NCBI RefSeq assembly: GCF_017303055.1
Contig: NZ_JAEKJT010000005.1
Coordinates: 62,001-126,000, forward strand
DNA: 64,000 bases
Direction of reading: 5' to 3'
Source of the DNA: Halomonas litopenaei
GTDB taxonomy: Bacteria; Pseudomonadota; Gammaproteobacteria; Pseudomonadales; Halomonadaceae
In this document: piece by piece, positions 53,991 through 61,998 of the stretch
Position numbering within the stretch: the first letter of the stretch is position 1
How the letters are laid out: every line of letters starts with the position of its first letter
Made by a program: the position numbers and the translations under genes
Notes under the pieces: generated by a model
The model's input: the letters and a program-made list of their open reading frames with translations, nothing else
Database searches by the model: none
Told to the model about the DNA's origin: nothing

Positions 53991-54198
53991 GTCATAGCGA
54001 TAGCGAACCTATTCGGCCAGGTATTGCACTTGCTTATTGAGACCGCCTTGTTCGTCACTCCAGTGACCTTACGAGTGCTGCGCAAGCCCCCGACATACCC
54101 CAATCAGGATATATTTGAGATAGCCAGGGAGAACTATCTTTCACTTAAGAGACCCGTACCTCGCAGGCTCGGCACCTCAACTAGGTTATCCAACAATA

Positions 54199-55167
54199 AT
54201 GACGACCCTACCGACGACGACCCCGGAGTTCGATTGCCGGAGCAGCACCGACTGGTTTCCTCTAAGCCAACAGCATCCGACCTTTCGGCTACGCTGGGAG
54301 CGCCCGTTAGGCCGCGGCTGGGAGGCTTACCATCGCCTTGCCCCCGGCTGCTGGCTGCGCACCCTCGACCTGGAACAAGCCGACGGCTCCAGCCCGGCCC
54401 GCATTTCCGGCGGCTACCTCAGCCTGGCCGCCATGCTAGAAGGACGCACCACTCTGGAAGCACCAGAGGGCGGGGCCTTCGAACTCAACGCCGGCCAAAT
54501 GATGTGCAACTACAGGCGTGATGACGCCCTCTTCGTCGATCACTGCCCTAGGCCAGGCCGCTACCTGATGGTGGAGCTGAACCTTTCTCCCGACTACCTG
54601 CGCCGCTCCCTTACCCATCTCGCTTCCAAGGAATTCGCCTTCCTGGTGCGGCTCGGCAGCAGCAACGGTTGCCTGGTCCTGACATCGGCCCTCCACCGCT
54701 GCCTGCGCGATATCCTCCACCCGCCGGTCGGCGAGCCTCTGCTCACCAGCTATCTGCGGGCTAAGAGCGGCGAGTTCCTGTGCCTGTTGCTGGCCTCACA
54801 TACCCAGCCGGTTCCGACGCCGACACTACTTGCAGGAGACCGGCTGGCCCTGGAAAAGGCACGGCGACTGCTCCTCGACGACCTGGCCCGGCCGCCAGGC
54901 TTCGCCGAACTGGGGCGTCGCATCGGCATGAGTGAGCGCCGACTGAAGCAGCGCTTCAAGGAGTACCACGGCCAGACGCTCTCCGACTGCCTGCGCCAAG
55001 CACGTCTGCGCGAGGCGCAGCGGCTACTCGACGATGGGGCCCTGACCATCGCTCAGGTCGCCGATGCCCTGGGCTACGAGCATGCGGCCAACTTCGCCAC
55101 CGCCTTCAAGCGTGATGTCGGCCTGACCCCACGAGCCTACCGGAGACGTCATCGGCTGCCTTGCTAG
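54199..55167 (+). CDS. AraC-family transcriptional regulator
   Basis: The 322-residue protein has a variable N-terminal half and a C-terminal double helix-turn-helix (about 220-320): GFAELGRRIGMSERRLKQRF and LTIAQVADALGYEHAANFAT, then AFKRDVGLTPRAYRRRH. It is transcribed towards the hydrolase and permease genes and probably activates them in response to their substrate. It is not of the short ferric-siderophore type with certainty, though the N-terminal style is similar. Confidence 0.92.
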   Translation: MTTLPTTTPEFDCRSSTDWFPLSQQHPTFRLRWERPLGRGWEAYHRLAPGCWLRTLDLEQADGSSPARISGGYLSLAAMLEGRTTLEAPEGGAFELNAGQMMCNYRRDDALFVDHCPRPGRYLMVELNLSPDYLRRSLTHLASKEFAFLVRLGSSNGCLVLTSALHRCLRDILHPPVGEPLLTSYLRAKSGEFLCLLLASHTQPVPTPTLLAGDRLALEKARRLLLDDLARPPGFAELGRRIGMSERRLKQRFKEYHGQTLSDCLRQARLREAQRLLDDGALTIAQVADALGYEHAANFATAFKRDVGLTPRAYRRRHRLPC

Positions 55168-55225
55168 CCCGAGCCACGTCGCGACCTCTTGTGACAAACG
55201 AAACACCGGCGACCCCGACGCAAAG

Positions 55226-55247
55226 CTTTTGCGCCCCGGCGCAAAAG
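55226..55247. promoter_or_regulatory. 22-bp palindrome upstream of the hydrolase gene
   Basis: CTTTTGCGCC, CC, GGCGCAAAAG is a perfect inverted repeat 63 bp before the hydrolase ATG and 58 bp after the araC stop. It could be an operator or a hairpin terminator, but no U-run follows. Confidence 0.45.
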
Positions 55248-55310
55248 ATCGCCGACAAACTCCCTGATAGCGTGATAGGCGTCCCCCACAATGATAACGA
55301 GGACGTCTTG

Positions 55311-56288
55311 ATGAAGACTCATGCCACCCCTGATTTGGCCTCACAATCGCCGCTCCAGGCGACCGCGGGAGTTCCCCCTACCGACCGCTACCTTCGACTC
55401 GCCCTCGTCCAGTCCGCCGCAGAATCCCTTGAGGAGTTCGCCACGGGGCTGCGCCAGCGCATGCACTCCCCCAGCGCCGCCGAACTGGTCGTCTACCCCG
55501 AGCTTCACCTCTGCTCCTTGGGTATGGAGTCGATGAGCCAGGAGGCTTACTACGCCGCCTATGCGGAGCCCCTCGATGGCCCCCGCGGCCGGCAACTGGC
55601 CGAGTTGGCCCGAGAGTTCGGCATCTGGTTGATCCCCGGCACCGTCCTTGAGCGAGCCGACGACGGGCGCGTCTACAACACCGCCGTGGTCTACGATCCA
55701 CATGGCGAGCTCGTCGCCAGATATCGCAAGATCTTTACCTGGCGCCCCTTTGAACCCATGTGCGTAGGCCGAGAGTTTGTGGTGTTCGACATACCCGGCA
55801 AGGGCCGCGTCGGGCTGTCCATCTGCTACGACGCCTGGTACCCGGAGCTTTCCCGGCACCTCGCCTGGATGGGCGCCGAGCTGATCGTCAACCTTGTCCA
55901 GACCCCGACCACCGGGCGGATCCCCGAGGTCCCGATCAATGTCGCCAACGCCATCGTCAACCAGGTCTGGGTGGCCAGCGTCAACGGCGCCGCTCCCACC
56001 GCCTTCGGCAAGAGCCTGCTGATAGATCCGGAGGGCAATATCCGCATCGAGTCGGGCGGCATGGAGGCGTGCACCCTGCTCGGTATCGTCGACTTCAACC
56101 AGGTGTCGGCAGCGCGACGGCTCGGCACCAATGGCGACTCCTGGCCCTGGAATCACTTCCAGGAGGGAGACACTCCTCTGTCGCTGCCCCTCTACAACGG
56201 CCATATCGATCCTGCCAGCTGGCGGCCAGCACTCCCCCCCGAGACCCCCGTGTCTCTGCGCCCCACCGACGGGAGGAACGAGCGATGA
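55311..56288 (+). CDS. nitrilase/carbon-nitrogen hydrolase
   Basis: The 325-residue protein of the nitrilase superfamily has the triad Glu in LVVYPELHLCSLG (about 62), Lys in ARYRKIFTWRPFEP (about 139) and Cys in RVGLSICYDAWYPELSRHLA (about 171). These hydrolyse nitriles, amides or carbamoyl compounds. The ATG at 55311 follows ACGAGGACG. The stop overlaps the permease start by 4 bp, so uptake and hydrolysis are coupled. The substrate is not readable; an amide or amine from amino-acid or polyamine turnover would fit. Confidence 0.9.
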   Translation: MKTHATPDLASQSPLQATAGVPPTDRYLRLALVQSAAESLEEFATGLRQRMHSPSAAELVVYPELHLCSLGMESMSQEAYYAAYAEPLDGPRGRQLAELAREFGIWLIPGTVLERADDGRVYNTAVVYDPHGELVARYRKIFTWRPFEPMCVGREFVVFDIPGKGRVGLSICYDAWYPELSRHLAWMGAELIVNLVQTPTTGRIPEVPINVANAIVNQVWVASVNGAAPTAFGKSLLIDPEGNIRIESGGMEACTLLGIVDFNQVSAARRLGTNGDSWPWNHFQEGDTPLSLPLYNGHIDPASWRPALPPETPVSLRPTDGRNER

Positions 56289-57619
56289 GCGAACCAAGCG
56301 TGCAACTGACCGCGCGACTCTCGCTGGCCTCGGTGGTGGCCTTCGGGATCGCCTATATGGCTCCCAGCCTAGTGATGGTGATCTTCGGCGTAGTCGCCGA
56401 GGTCAGCGAGGGCGCGGCCCCGACCGCCTTCCTGTTAGCCACCGGAGGGATGCTCCTCACCGCCCTGAGCTACGCGAAGATGTCTGGCCACTTCCCCGTC
56501 TCGGGCTCAGCTTACTTCTATGCCCGCCAGATGCTAGGGGCACCGGCCGGCTTCATGATCGGCTGGAGCGTGCTGCTGGCCTACCTGCTGCTGCCAGCGG
56601 CCGCCTGGCTAGTGCAGTCACTGCTACTCAATGCCCAGTTCCCAAGCATCCCGCTCTGGGCATGGATGCTGGTCAACGCCGGCTTGACGACGTTGATCAA
56701 TGTCATCGGCATCAGGCTGACCGACCGGGTCAACAAGCTCCTGGTGCTGCTGGCCGTCTTCATGGTTCTACTGTTCGCCGCCTACTGCCTGGCCTACCTC
56801 GGCTCACGACCGCCGGCTTCCTATACCGCGCCCTTCTGGAACACCGACAGCACCCTTATCGGAGTATCCGCTGCCGCAGCCATCGCCGCCTACAGCTACT
56901 TGGGCTTCGATGCGGTAACCACTCTGGCCGAGGAGACCCGGGATGCCAAGCGCAACATCCCCCGCGCCGTGGTACTGGTGATCGCCACCGGCGGCCTGAT
57001 GTTCACGGCGGTGGCCTACCTGATGCAGTTGGTCCACCCCGGTGGCTTCTTCGATGACCCCGAGGTCATCTCCTACACCATGTCCATCCAAGTGGGTGGC
57101 CTGGCTTTCGCCGACTGGACCAACCTCGCCGCCAATATCGGCGGGCTCGGCTCCTGCCTCGCGGTGCAGCTCAGCTCCAGCCGACTGCTCTATTTCATGG
57201 GCCGCGACGGCGTGCTGCCGAAGCGTCTCCTCGGCACTCTGCACCCGCGTACCAGGACACCGGTCGGCTGCCTTCTACTGACCGGCGCCATGGGGTTCAT
57301 CGGCCTCAACCTCTCCGTCGAGACCGCGTTATCCCTGGTCAATTTCGGCATTTTCGTCGGCTTTACCGCCGTAAACCTGTCCGTGATCGCCTACTTTATT
57401 CGTCACCACCACGAGCGGCCGCTGGGAATCCTCGGCTATATCCTCTTTCCCGCTCTCGCAGGCGCCATCACCCTGACCCTGATCGCCCAGCTCAGCCCGA
57501 GCACGCTCACCGTCGGGTTGTTCTGGCTGGCGGCCGGTGGGCTCCATCTCCTCTGGCTAACACGCGGCTTCCGCCGGCCCACTCCCGAACTGAGTCTCGA
57601 CGACGGCCAGCCTGTCTAG
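56285..57619 (+). CDS. APC-superfamily amino-acid/amine permease
   Basis: The 444-residue protein has twelve helices. It starts with LSLASVVAFGIAYMAPSLVM and has the FPVSGSAYFYARQMLGAPAG region and SYLGFDAVTTLAEETRDAKR of the APC family. The last segments include RTRTPVGCLLLTGAMGF. The ATG at 56285 follows GAGGAACGAGCG. It imports the substrate of the coupled hydrolase (inference). Confidence 0.92.
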   Translation: MSEPSVQLTARLSLASVVAFGIAYMAPSLVMVIFGVVAEVSEGAAPTAFLLATGGMLLTALSYAKMSGHFPVSGSAYFYARQMLGAPAGFMIGWSVLLAYLLLPAAAWLVQSLLLNAQFPSIPLWAWMLVNAGLTTLINVIGIRLTDRVNKLLVLLAVFMVLLFAAYCLAYLGSRPPASYTAPFWNTDSTLIGVSAAAAIAAYSYLGFDAVTTLAEETRDAKRNIPRAVVLVIATGGLMFTAVAYLMQLVHPGGFFDDPEVISYTMSIQVGGLAFADWTNLAANIGGLGSCLAVQLSSSRLLYFMGRDGVLPKRLLGTLHPRTRTPVGCLLLTGAMGFIGLNLSVETALSLVNFGIFVGFTAVNLSVIAYFIRHHHERPLGILGYILFPALAGAITLTLIAQLSPSTLTVGLFWLAAGGLHLLWLTRGFRRPTPELSLDDGQPV

Positions 57620-57628
57620 TCCGCGGAC

Positions 57629-57652
57629 GACCAGGCAGCCCGGGGCCTGGTC
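57629..57652 (+). terminator. hairpin after the permease gene
   Basis: A perfect 8-bp stem (GACCAGGC / GCCTGGTC) with an 8-nt loop begins 10 bp after the permease stop and is followed by ATCTTCC. It is a weak terminator candidate. Confidence 0.5.
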
Positions 57653-58349
57653 ATCTTCCCAGACTGCACAAGCCTACCCTTGTCGGGACATATCGATGGC
57701 CAGGGGCTTCCCCCTACCATACTCTGGTGGACAGAGCCCTCGCCTGGACCAACAGATGGCAATGTTCTGTTCCAGTACCGTCCGGCACCGGAGATACTGC
57801 ACGGTGTCATGGAGCAATTCTTTCCTGCCCTCCTGAAAGCTGCACTATGCCTTGTGCAGCTATAACAGACGGCATTTCAGCCGCGGCTACTCTGTCGGGT
57901 GCAATGGATCACTGGCTTTCCCTTTCAATTTGCCCAGCCTGTTCGAGTAAGCAGCACTATCTAGCAGCTTCTGATGGTCTGCTCACATTGAGCCAGTACC
58001 CAGTCTTCCGGGGAGTAAGAACCACGAAAGAATGCTTGAAAACTAATCTACTGATTTTGTTGGAAATTAACCTTAAAACCAACGCTAAGCTTCAGAATAC
58101 TGAGTGATGGGCTCAGGCGCCTGTAAAGGGCGCTTCCCTATTAGGCGGACCGTTCTCCCACATCTCGCGATGCCAGAGATCGATATCTCAGACTAACGTC
58201 GAGCCAGCAAAGCTTGCCTATGGTGGCAAGTGCGGCGAGTAACGGTTCAGGAAAAGGAACATCCTCGCCCAGTGTGGCAGAATTCACCACACCAGGCTCG
58301 AAAACGTGGTTCAACAACCACCATCGACGCATATGGGAGGGGTTTGAAG
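57653..58349. other. gap of about 700 bp without a supported gene
   Basis: Short frames occur on both strands but have no ribosome-binding site or recognisable family. The stretch holds GGGGAGTAA at 58010-58018 and the third attachment-type repeat at 58087. The region to 58340 may contain gene debris. Confidence 0.4.
58087..58107 (+). repeat. third attachment-site-like repeat
   Basis: AAGCTTCAGAATACTGAGTGA codes KLQNTE-stop and shares TTCAGAATAxTGAGTGATGG with the copy at 53453-53472 (19 of 20). GGGGAGTAA lies 69 bp before it (at 58010), as it lies 87 bp before the copy at 53449. Confidence 0.6.
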
Positions 58350-58940
58350 ATGAACGCTAACACCAGAGCCTCGACCTGCTGGATCATCGCCGGGCCTAAT
58401 GGCGCTGGCAAGACGACATTTGCACTTCATTACCTCCCACAGGTGGCCAAGTGCGCGCGCTTCATCAACGCTGACCTGATTGCCGCCGGGCTTTCACCTC
58501 TAGCGCCGGAGCGAGAATTGCTCGCTGCCAGTCGGCTGTTTCTGCGGGAGATCGAAAACGCCATCGATGAGGGCGAGGACTTTGCCTTCGAGACGACGCT
58601 CTCGGGACGAGGCTACTTGAGCCTGGTAAAGCGACTGATAGCAGTTGGCTGGCGGGTAGAGCTTGTCTACCTGGCATTGCCCTCGGTGGAGATGTCGCGG
58701 CTTCGTGTGGCAGAGCGCGTTTCACATGGTGGCCACAACATCCCGGTGAAGGACATTCAGCGTCGATTCCCGCGTAGTCTGCATAACCTGCTGACACTCT
58801 ATGCTCCAAACGTAACTCGTGCGCGCTGCTTTATGAACGCCGGAGGAACGCCGGAGCCAGTGTTTGAACAGACCGGCGTACAGCGCCACATACTTAATGA
58901 CCTTCACTACAACGCCCTCGTCAAGGAGGCACGACCATGA
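58350..58940 (+). CDS. zeta-toxin-like P-loop kinase
   Basis: The 196-residue protein has Walker [10 protein letters not shown] at 15-23 ([20 protein letters not shown]), the zeta-type [17 protein letters not shown] with its conserved Asp and [13 protein letters not shown]. Zeta/PezT toxins phosphorylate UDP-N-acetylglucosamine. GGGAGGGG precedes the ATG at 58350. The stop overlaps the small downstream gene by 4 bp. It lies just beyond the third attachment-like repeat, where a stability module would be useful to an island. Confidence 0.85.
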   Translation: MNANTRASTCWIIAGPNGAGKTTFALHYLPQVAKCARFINADLIAAGLSPLAPERELLAASRLFLREIENAIDEGEDFAFETTLSGRGYLSLVKRLIAVGWRVELVYLALPSVEMSRLRVAERVSHGGHNIPVKDIQRRFPRSLHNLLTLYAPNVTRARCFMNAGGTPEPVFEQTGVQRHILNDLHYNALVKEARP

Positions 58941-59122
58941 CTCAGCCGACACCAGATACCCAAACTATGCTCGAAAGCCTCCGCGACGCAGTCGCCGAAA
59001 CCTTGGAGCGCAAGCGGCGACTGGGCCAGTACGCGGTGATCTGGCAGGATGGCAAACCCGTGCTGATGGGCGATGATGCGCCGCCTTACCAGGTGGATGA
59101 CCAGGGTCAGGAGCCGAACTGA
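58937..59122 (+). CDS. small protein coupled to the zeta-like toxin, candidate antitoxin
   Basis: The 61-residue protein has a helical middle ([20 protein letters not shown]) and a beta-hairpin-like [17 protein letters not shown]. It overlaps the kinase gene by 4 bp. Toxin-first order is unlike classical epsilon-zeta and PezAT pairs, where the antitoxin comes first. Its role as antidote is inferred from position only. Confidence 0.7.
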   Translation: MTQPTPDTQTMLESLRDAVAETLERKRRLGQYAVIWQDGKPVLMGDDAPPYQVDDQGQEPN

Positions 59123-59290
59123 TGGAAAGGGAGGCGCGCCAAGCAAGACCCGGCAGCTCAGAGCCAAGAGTCGGCCTCAATGAGCCACGGTAATGTCTGC
59201 CTGATCAGGCACGCTATCACGATAACTCGCCGCCTTTGACACGGTCGTGGACCGAGACCATCTCAGCAAAGGCACCTACCTTCCAGCCGA

Positions 59291-60418
59291 CTACGATGCA
59301 CCGAAACGCTCGCTGGCCACGATCCAGTGGCGCGTCTGCTCGCTGATGGTCAGGCCAAATCCCGGCCCCTTGGGCAGGTGCATGCTGCCGTCACGGATCT
59401 CGATGCGCTCGTCGAACAGCGGTTCGAACCATTCGAAGTGCTCGACCCAGGTATCACCGCGATACGCCGCCGCCAGCGGCAGGTGGATTTCCATCACGAA
59501 GTGCGGCGCCAACTTGAGATTGGCCTGGGCAGCAGCACTTGCCACGTTCAAGAACGGCGAGACTCCGCCAAAACGGGGCGCATCGGGCTGCAGGTAGGTC
59601 ACCGACTCACGCTCGATCAGTCGCCTCAGCGACTCCTCGCTGGTCAGCATTTCGCCGGTGGCGATGGGGGTGTCGAGCCGGGCATTGAGCCAGGCATGCC
59701 CCTCATAGTCATGGGCGTCCAGAGGCTCCTCGATCCAGACCAACCCCAACTCATCGACGGCACGTCCGAAGCGCAGAGCGGTGGTTCTATCCCACTGCTG
59801 GTTGGCATCGATCATAATCGGCACGCCGTCGCCCAAATGCTTGCGCAGCGCGACGACCCGCCGAATATCCTCGGCCACGTCGGGTTGGCCGACCTTCATC
59901 TTCACCCCGCCGATCCCGTTGGCCAGGGCGCGGTCGGCGTTGGCACAGACCTCCTCTATCTGGGTACCAAAGTATCCCCCCGAGGTGTTGTAGGTGGGCA
60001 CGGCCTCGCGCTGAGCACCGAGCAGCTTGGCCAAGGGTAGTCCCGCACGCTTGGCCTTCAAGTCCCATAGCGCCGTATCGAAGGCCCCGATGGCCTGCAC
60101 CGCCACCCCACAGCGACCTACCGACGCTCCCTGCCACGCCAGCTTATGCCACAACCGGGCGATGTCGTTTGGGTCCTCGCCGATCAGAAAAGGGGCCAAC
60201 TCCTGGGCGTGGGCAAACTGAGCCTTGCCGCCGGCTCGCAACACATAGCCAAAGCCCATGCCGGTGTGCCCGTCCCGCGTGGTGATCTCGGCGAAGGTCA
60301 AGGACACTTCCGTCAACGGCTTCTGCACCCCGGTCATCACCTTGGCGTCACTGATGGGACGCTTCAACGGCAACAGCACATGGGACAGCGTGATCTGGGC
60401 AATGACATCATGAGGCAT
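59291..60418 (-). CDS. enolase-superfamily acid-sugar dehydratase, talarate/galactarate-dehydratase-like
   Basis: The 375-residue protein has an N-terminal capping domain (LLPLKRPISDAKVMTGVQKP) and a barrel with acid/base KMKVG (Lys-x-Lys). Metal ligands are Asp in IMIDANQQWDR, Glu in LVWIEEPLDA and Glu in PIATGEMLTS. The final His is in LAPHFVMEIHL. The whole sequence follows the recalled Salmonella L-talarate/galactarate dehydratase closely (SDAKV, GEDPNDI, YNTSGG). The ATG at 60418 follows GGAGAGAACCCGCC. Dehydration of a hexarate is likely; the precise substrate is unproven. Confidence 0.85.
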   Translation of the reverse strand: MPHDVIAQITLSHVLLPLKRPISDAKVMTGVQKPLTEVSLTFAEITTRDGHTGMGFGYVLRAGGKAQFAHAQELAPFLIGEDPNDIARLWHKLAWQGASVGRCGVAVQAIGAFDTALWDLKAKRAGLPLAKLLGAQREAVPTYNTSGGYFGTQIEEVCANADRALANGIGGVKMKVGQPDVAEDIRRVVALRKHLGDGVPIMIDANQQWDRTTALRFGRAVDELGLVWIEEPLDAHDYEGHAWLNARLDTPIATGEMLTSEESLRRLIERESVTYLQPDAPRFGGVSPFLNVASAAAQANLKLAPHFVMEIHLPLAAAYRGDTWVEHFEWFEPLFDERIEIRDGSMHLPKGPGFGLTISEQTRHWIVASERFGAS

Positions 60419-60665
60419 GGCGGGTTCTCTCCTTCGAGCGCGGGCAGGCAGGCAACAAAGACGACAATACGTCATACATACTATCTTAAGTAAAGATAGA
60501 CGGTCGTGAATGCACCTGCATCGCTCGACGCCAGAGCCCTTAGTAAGAGGCCCCCTTAGTTAGAAGCCCCTTAGTCGGAAGTCCCGAGCCAGCTGCTCTG
60601 TATGAAAAAACACTCGATCAAAAAGAGCTAGCACCTGCGGTTCTTCCGCCCTTGCCGACCCAATG

Positions 60666-61967
60666 TCACCGGCCCGTTACCACCTCTGCCAGCGCGCTCA
60701 GGCAAGCATCGACCTCCTCAGGCGTGTTGTAGTGGGCCAGCGAGACTCGGGTAACTGAGGGCAGGCCCAAGGGACGAAGGATATTGCCCGAATAGGCGTC
60801 GTCCTTGCGCGCGTGGACGCGGATACCGCGCTCGCCAAGCTCGGCGACGATGTCCAGGGCGTCACGCCCTTCCACGCAGAACGACACCGCGCCCTCGCGC
60901 CAGGGGCTATCGACCTCGCCGATCAAGGTCACGCCGGGCAGCTCCTTGAGCCCGGTGATGGCGCCGGAGCCGTGGATCAGCCGCTGCATCAGCGCCGCCT
61001 CCTGGTCATGCATGGCCTGGCCGGCCGCCAGCAAGCGCGCTCGACGATCCTTCGCCGTGGTGAAGTTCCCGCCCAGCCACTCGAGATACGCCACCATCTC
61101 GCTGGCACCCGCCCAGGCAGCAGGGTCGCGGCTACCCAGTTCCCAGGCGTCGTCCGGCTTGCCCGCTAGACGATCATGGTCCATGACGCTCAGGCGCGGA
61201 GAGACCCAGGCGTAGCCATCGTTGAAGGGACAAAACACCTTGTACAGCGACACCGCGTAGGCGTCGACGCCATAGGCCGATACCGACAGGGCTCCGTGGG
61301 GTGCATGCTGGATTCCATCGACGATGATGTAGCAGTCCGGCGCGATAGACCGGATCGCTGCGGCAATGGCAGCGACGTCCTGGGTCATACCGGTGACCGG
61401 ACTGGTGTGAAGAATCGTCGCGACGCGGGTATCAGGCTGAACAACGCGGGCATACTCCTCGGCCGTCACTCTGCCTGTATGAGGGTCAAAGGGCACCGTC
61501 AGGCGCTGTCTGTCGGTGCGCTTGGCCCACAGAGCGGTGGCGTCAAAGGTCGCGGGGTGTTCCAGTTCGCAGGCGACCATACTGCCACCTGGTGGCGCGG
61601 CAGTGGCGGCAGCGCGAATCACCCGAAACAGACACTCGGTGCCGGTCTCACCGCCGAACACGACGCCATCCTCGACGCCCAGCAGGCAGCCCATGGCCTG
61701 GCGTCCGTCGTCGATCATGGCCGAGATAGCTCGAGACGCCTCATTGTCGCGATGGTCGTTATCCGGCAAGGCGGCCACTTCCGCCATGCGCGCGACCACC
61801 GCCTTGAGGGTCAACGAGCCACCGGCATTCTCGAAAAAGACCCGGGGGCCGGTGTAGGGGCAGTGATCCACGTGATGAAAGCGAGCGCGAACCTGCTCCA
61901 TCAGCGCGTCGTCGAAGCCACTGACGGCGGTTGTGTGGATGGTGCGGGAATCCTGAGCATGGGTCAT
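60666..61967 (-). CDS. class V aminotransferase (cysteine-desulfurase-like PLP enzyme)
   Basis: The 433-residue PLP enzyme has RVFFENAGGSLTLKAVVARM at the N-terminus, Asp-x-x-His of the cofactor pocket in YIIVDGIQHAPHGAL and the Schiff-base Lys in AYAVSLYKVFCPFNDGYAWV. The C-terminal part (GIRVHARKDDAYSGNIL) is typical. It could be an aminotransferase or lyase on an imported compound. It is in the same leftward row as TctA/TctB. Confidence 0.85.
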   Translation of the reverse strand: MTHAQDSRTIHTTAVSGFDDALMEQVRARFHHVDHCPYTGPRVFFENAGGSLTLKAVVARMAEVAALPDNDHRDNEASRAISAMIDDGRQAMGCLLGVEDGVVFGGETGTECLFRVIRAAATAAPPGGSMVACELEHPATFDATALWAKRTDRQRLTVPFDPHTGRVTAEEYARVVQPDTRVATILHTSPVTGMTQDVAAIAAAIRSIAPDCYIIVDGIQHAPHGALSVSAYGVDAYAVSLYKVFCPFNDGYAWVSPRLSVMDHDRLAGKPDDAWELGSRDPAAWAGASEMVAYLEWLGGNFTTAKDRRARLLAAGQAMHDQEAALMQRLIHGSGAITGLKELPGVTLIGEVDSPWREGAVSFCVEGRDALDIVAELGERGIRVHARKDDAYSGNILRPLGLPSVTRVSLAHYNTPEEVDACLSALAEVVTGR

Positions 61968-61998
61968 GGGCCAGTCCTTGAAAGATCGTGATAGCAAA

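Larger units (their letters stand above)
53449..58107. mobile_element. second, integrase-less segment in tandem (4.6 kb)
   Basis: The segment is bounded by the repeats at 53449 and 58087 (19 of 20 bp identical over the 20-bp core from 53453 and from 58091). It has no integrase, so it would depend on that of the neighbouring island or is a remnant left by an earlier element. Cargo: IS30-type remnant, AraC regulator, nitrilase-family hydrolase, APC permease. Confidence 0.6.

Noticed and set aside
57727..58107. A 126-codon frame ending at the third attachment repeat
   Set aside because: No ribosome-binding site or family features. Its end KLQNTE-stop is explained by the repeat itself being a yicC-end copy.
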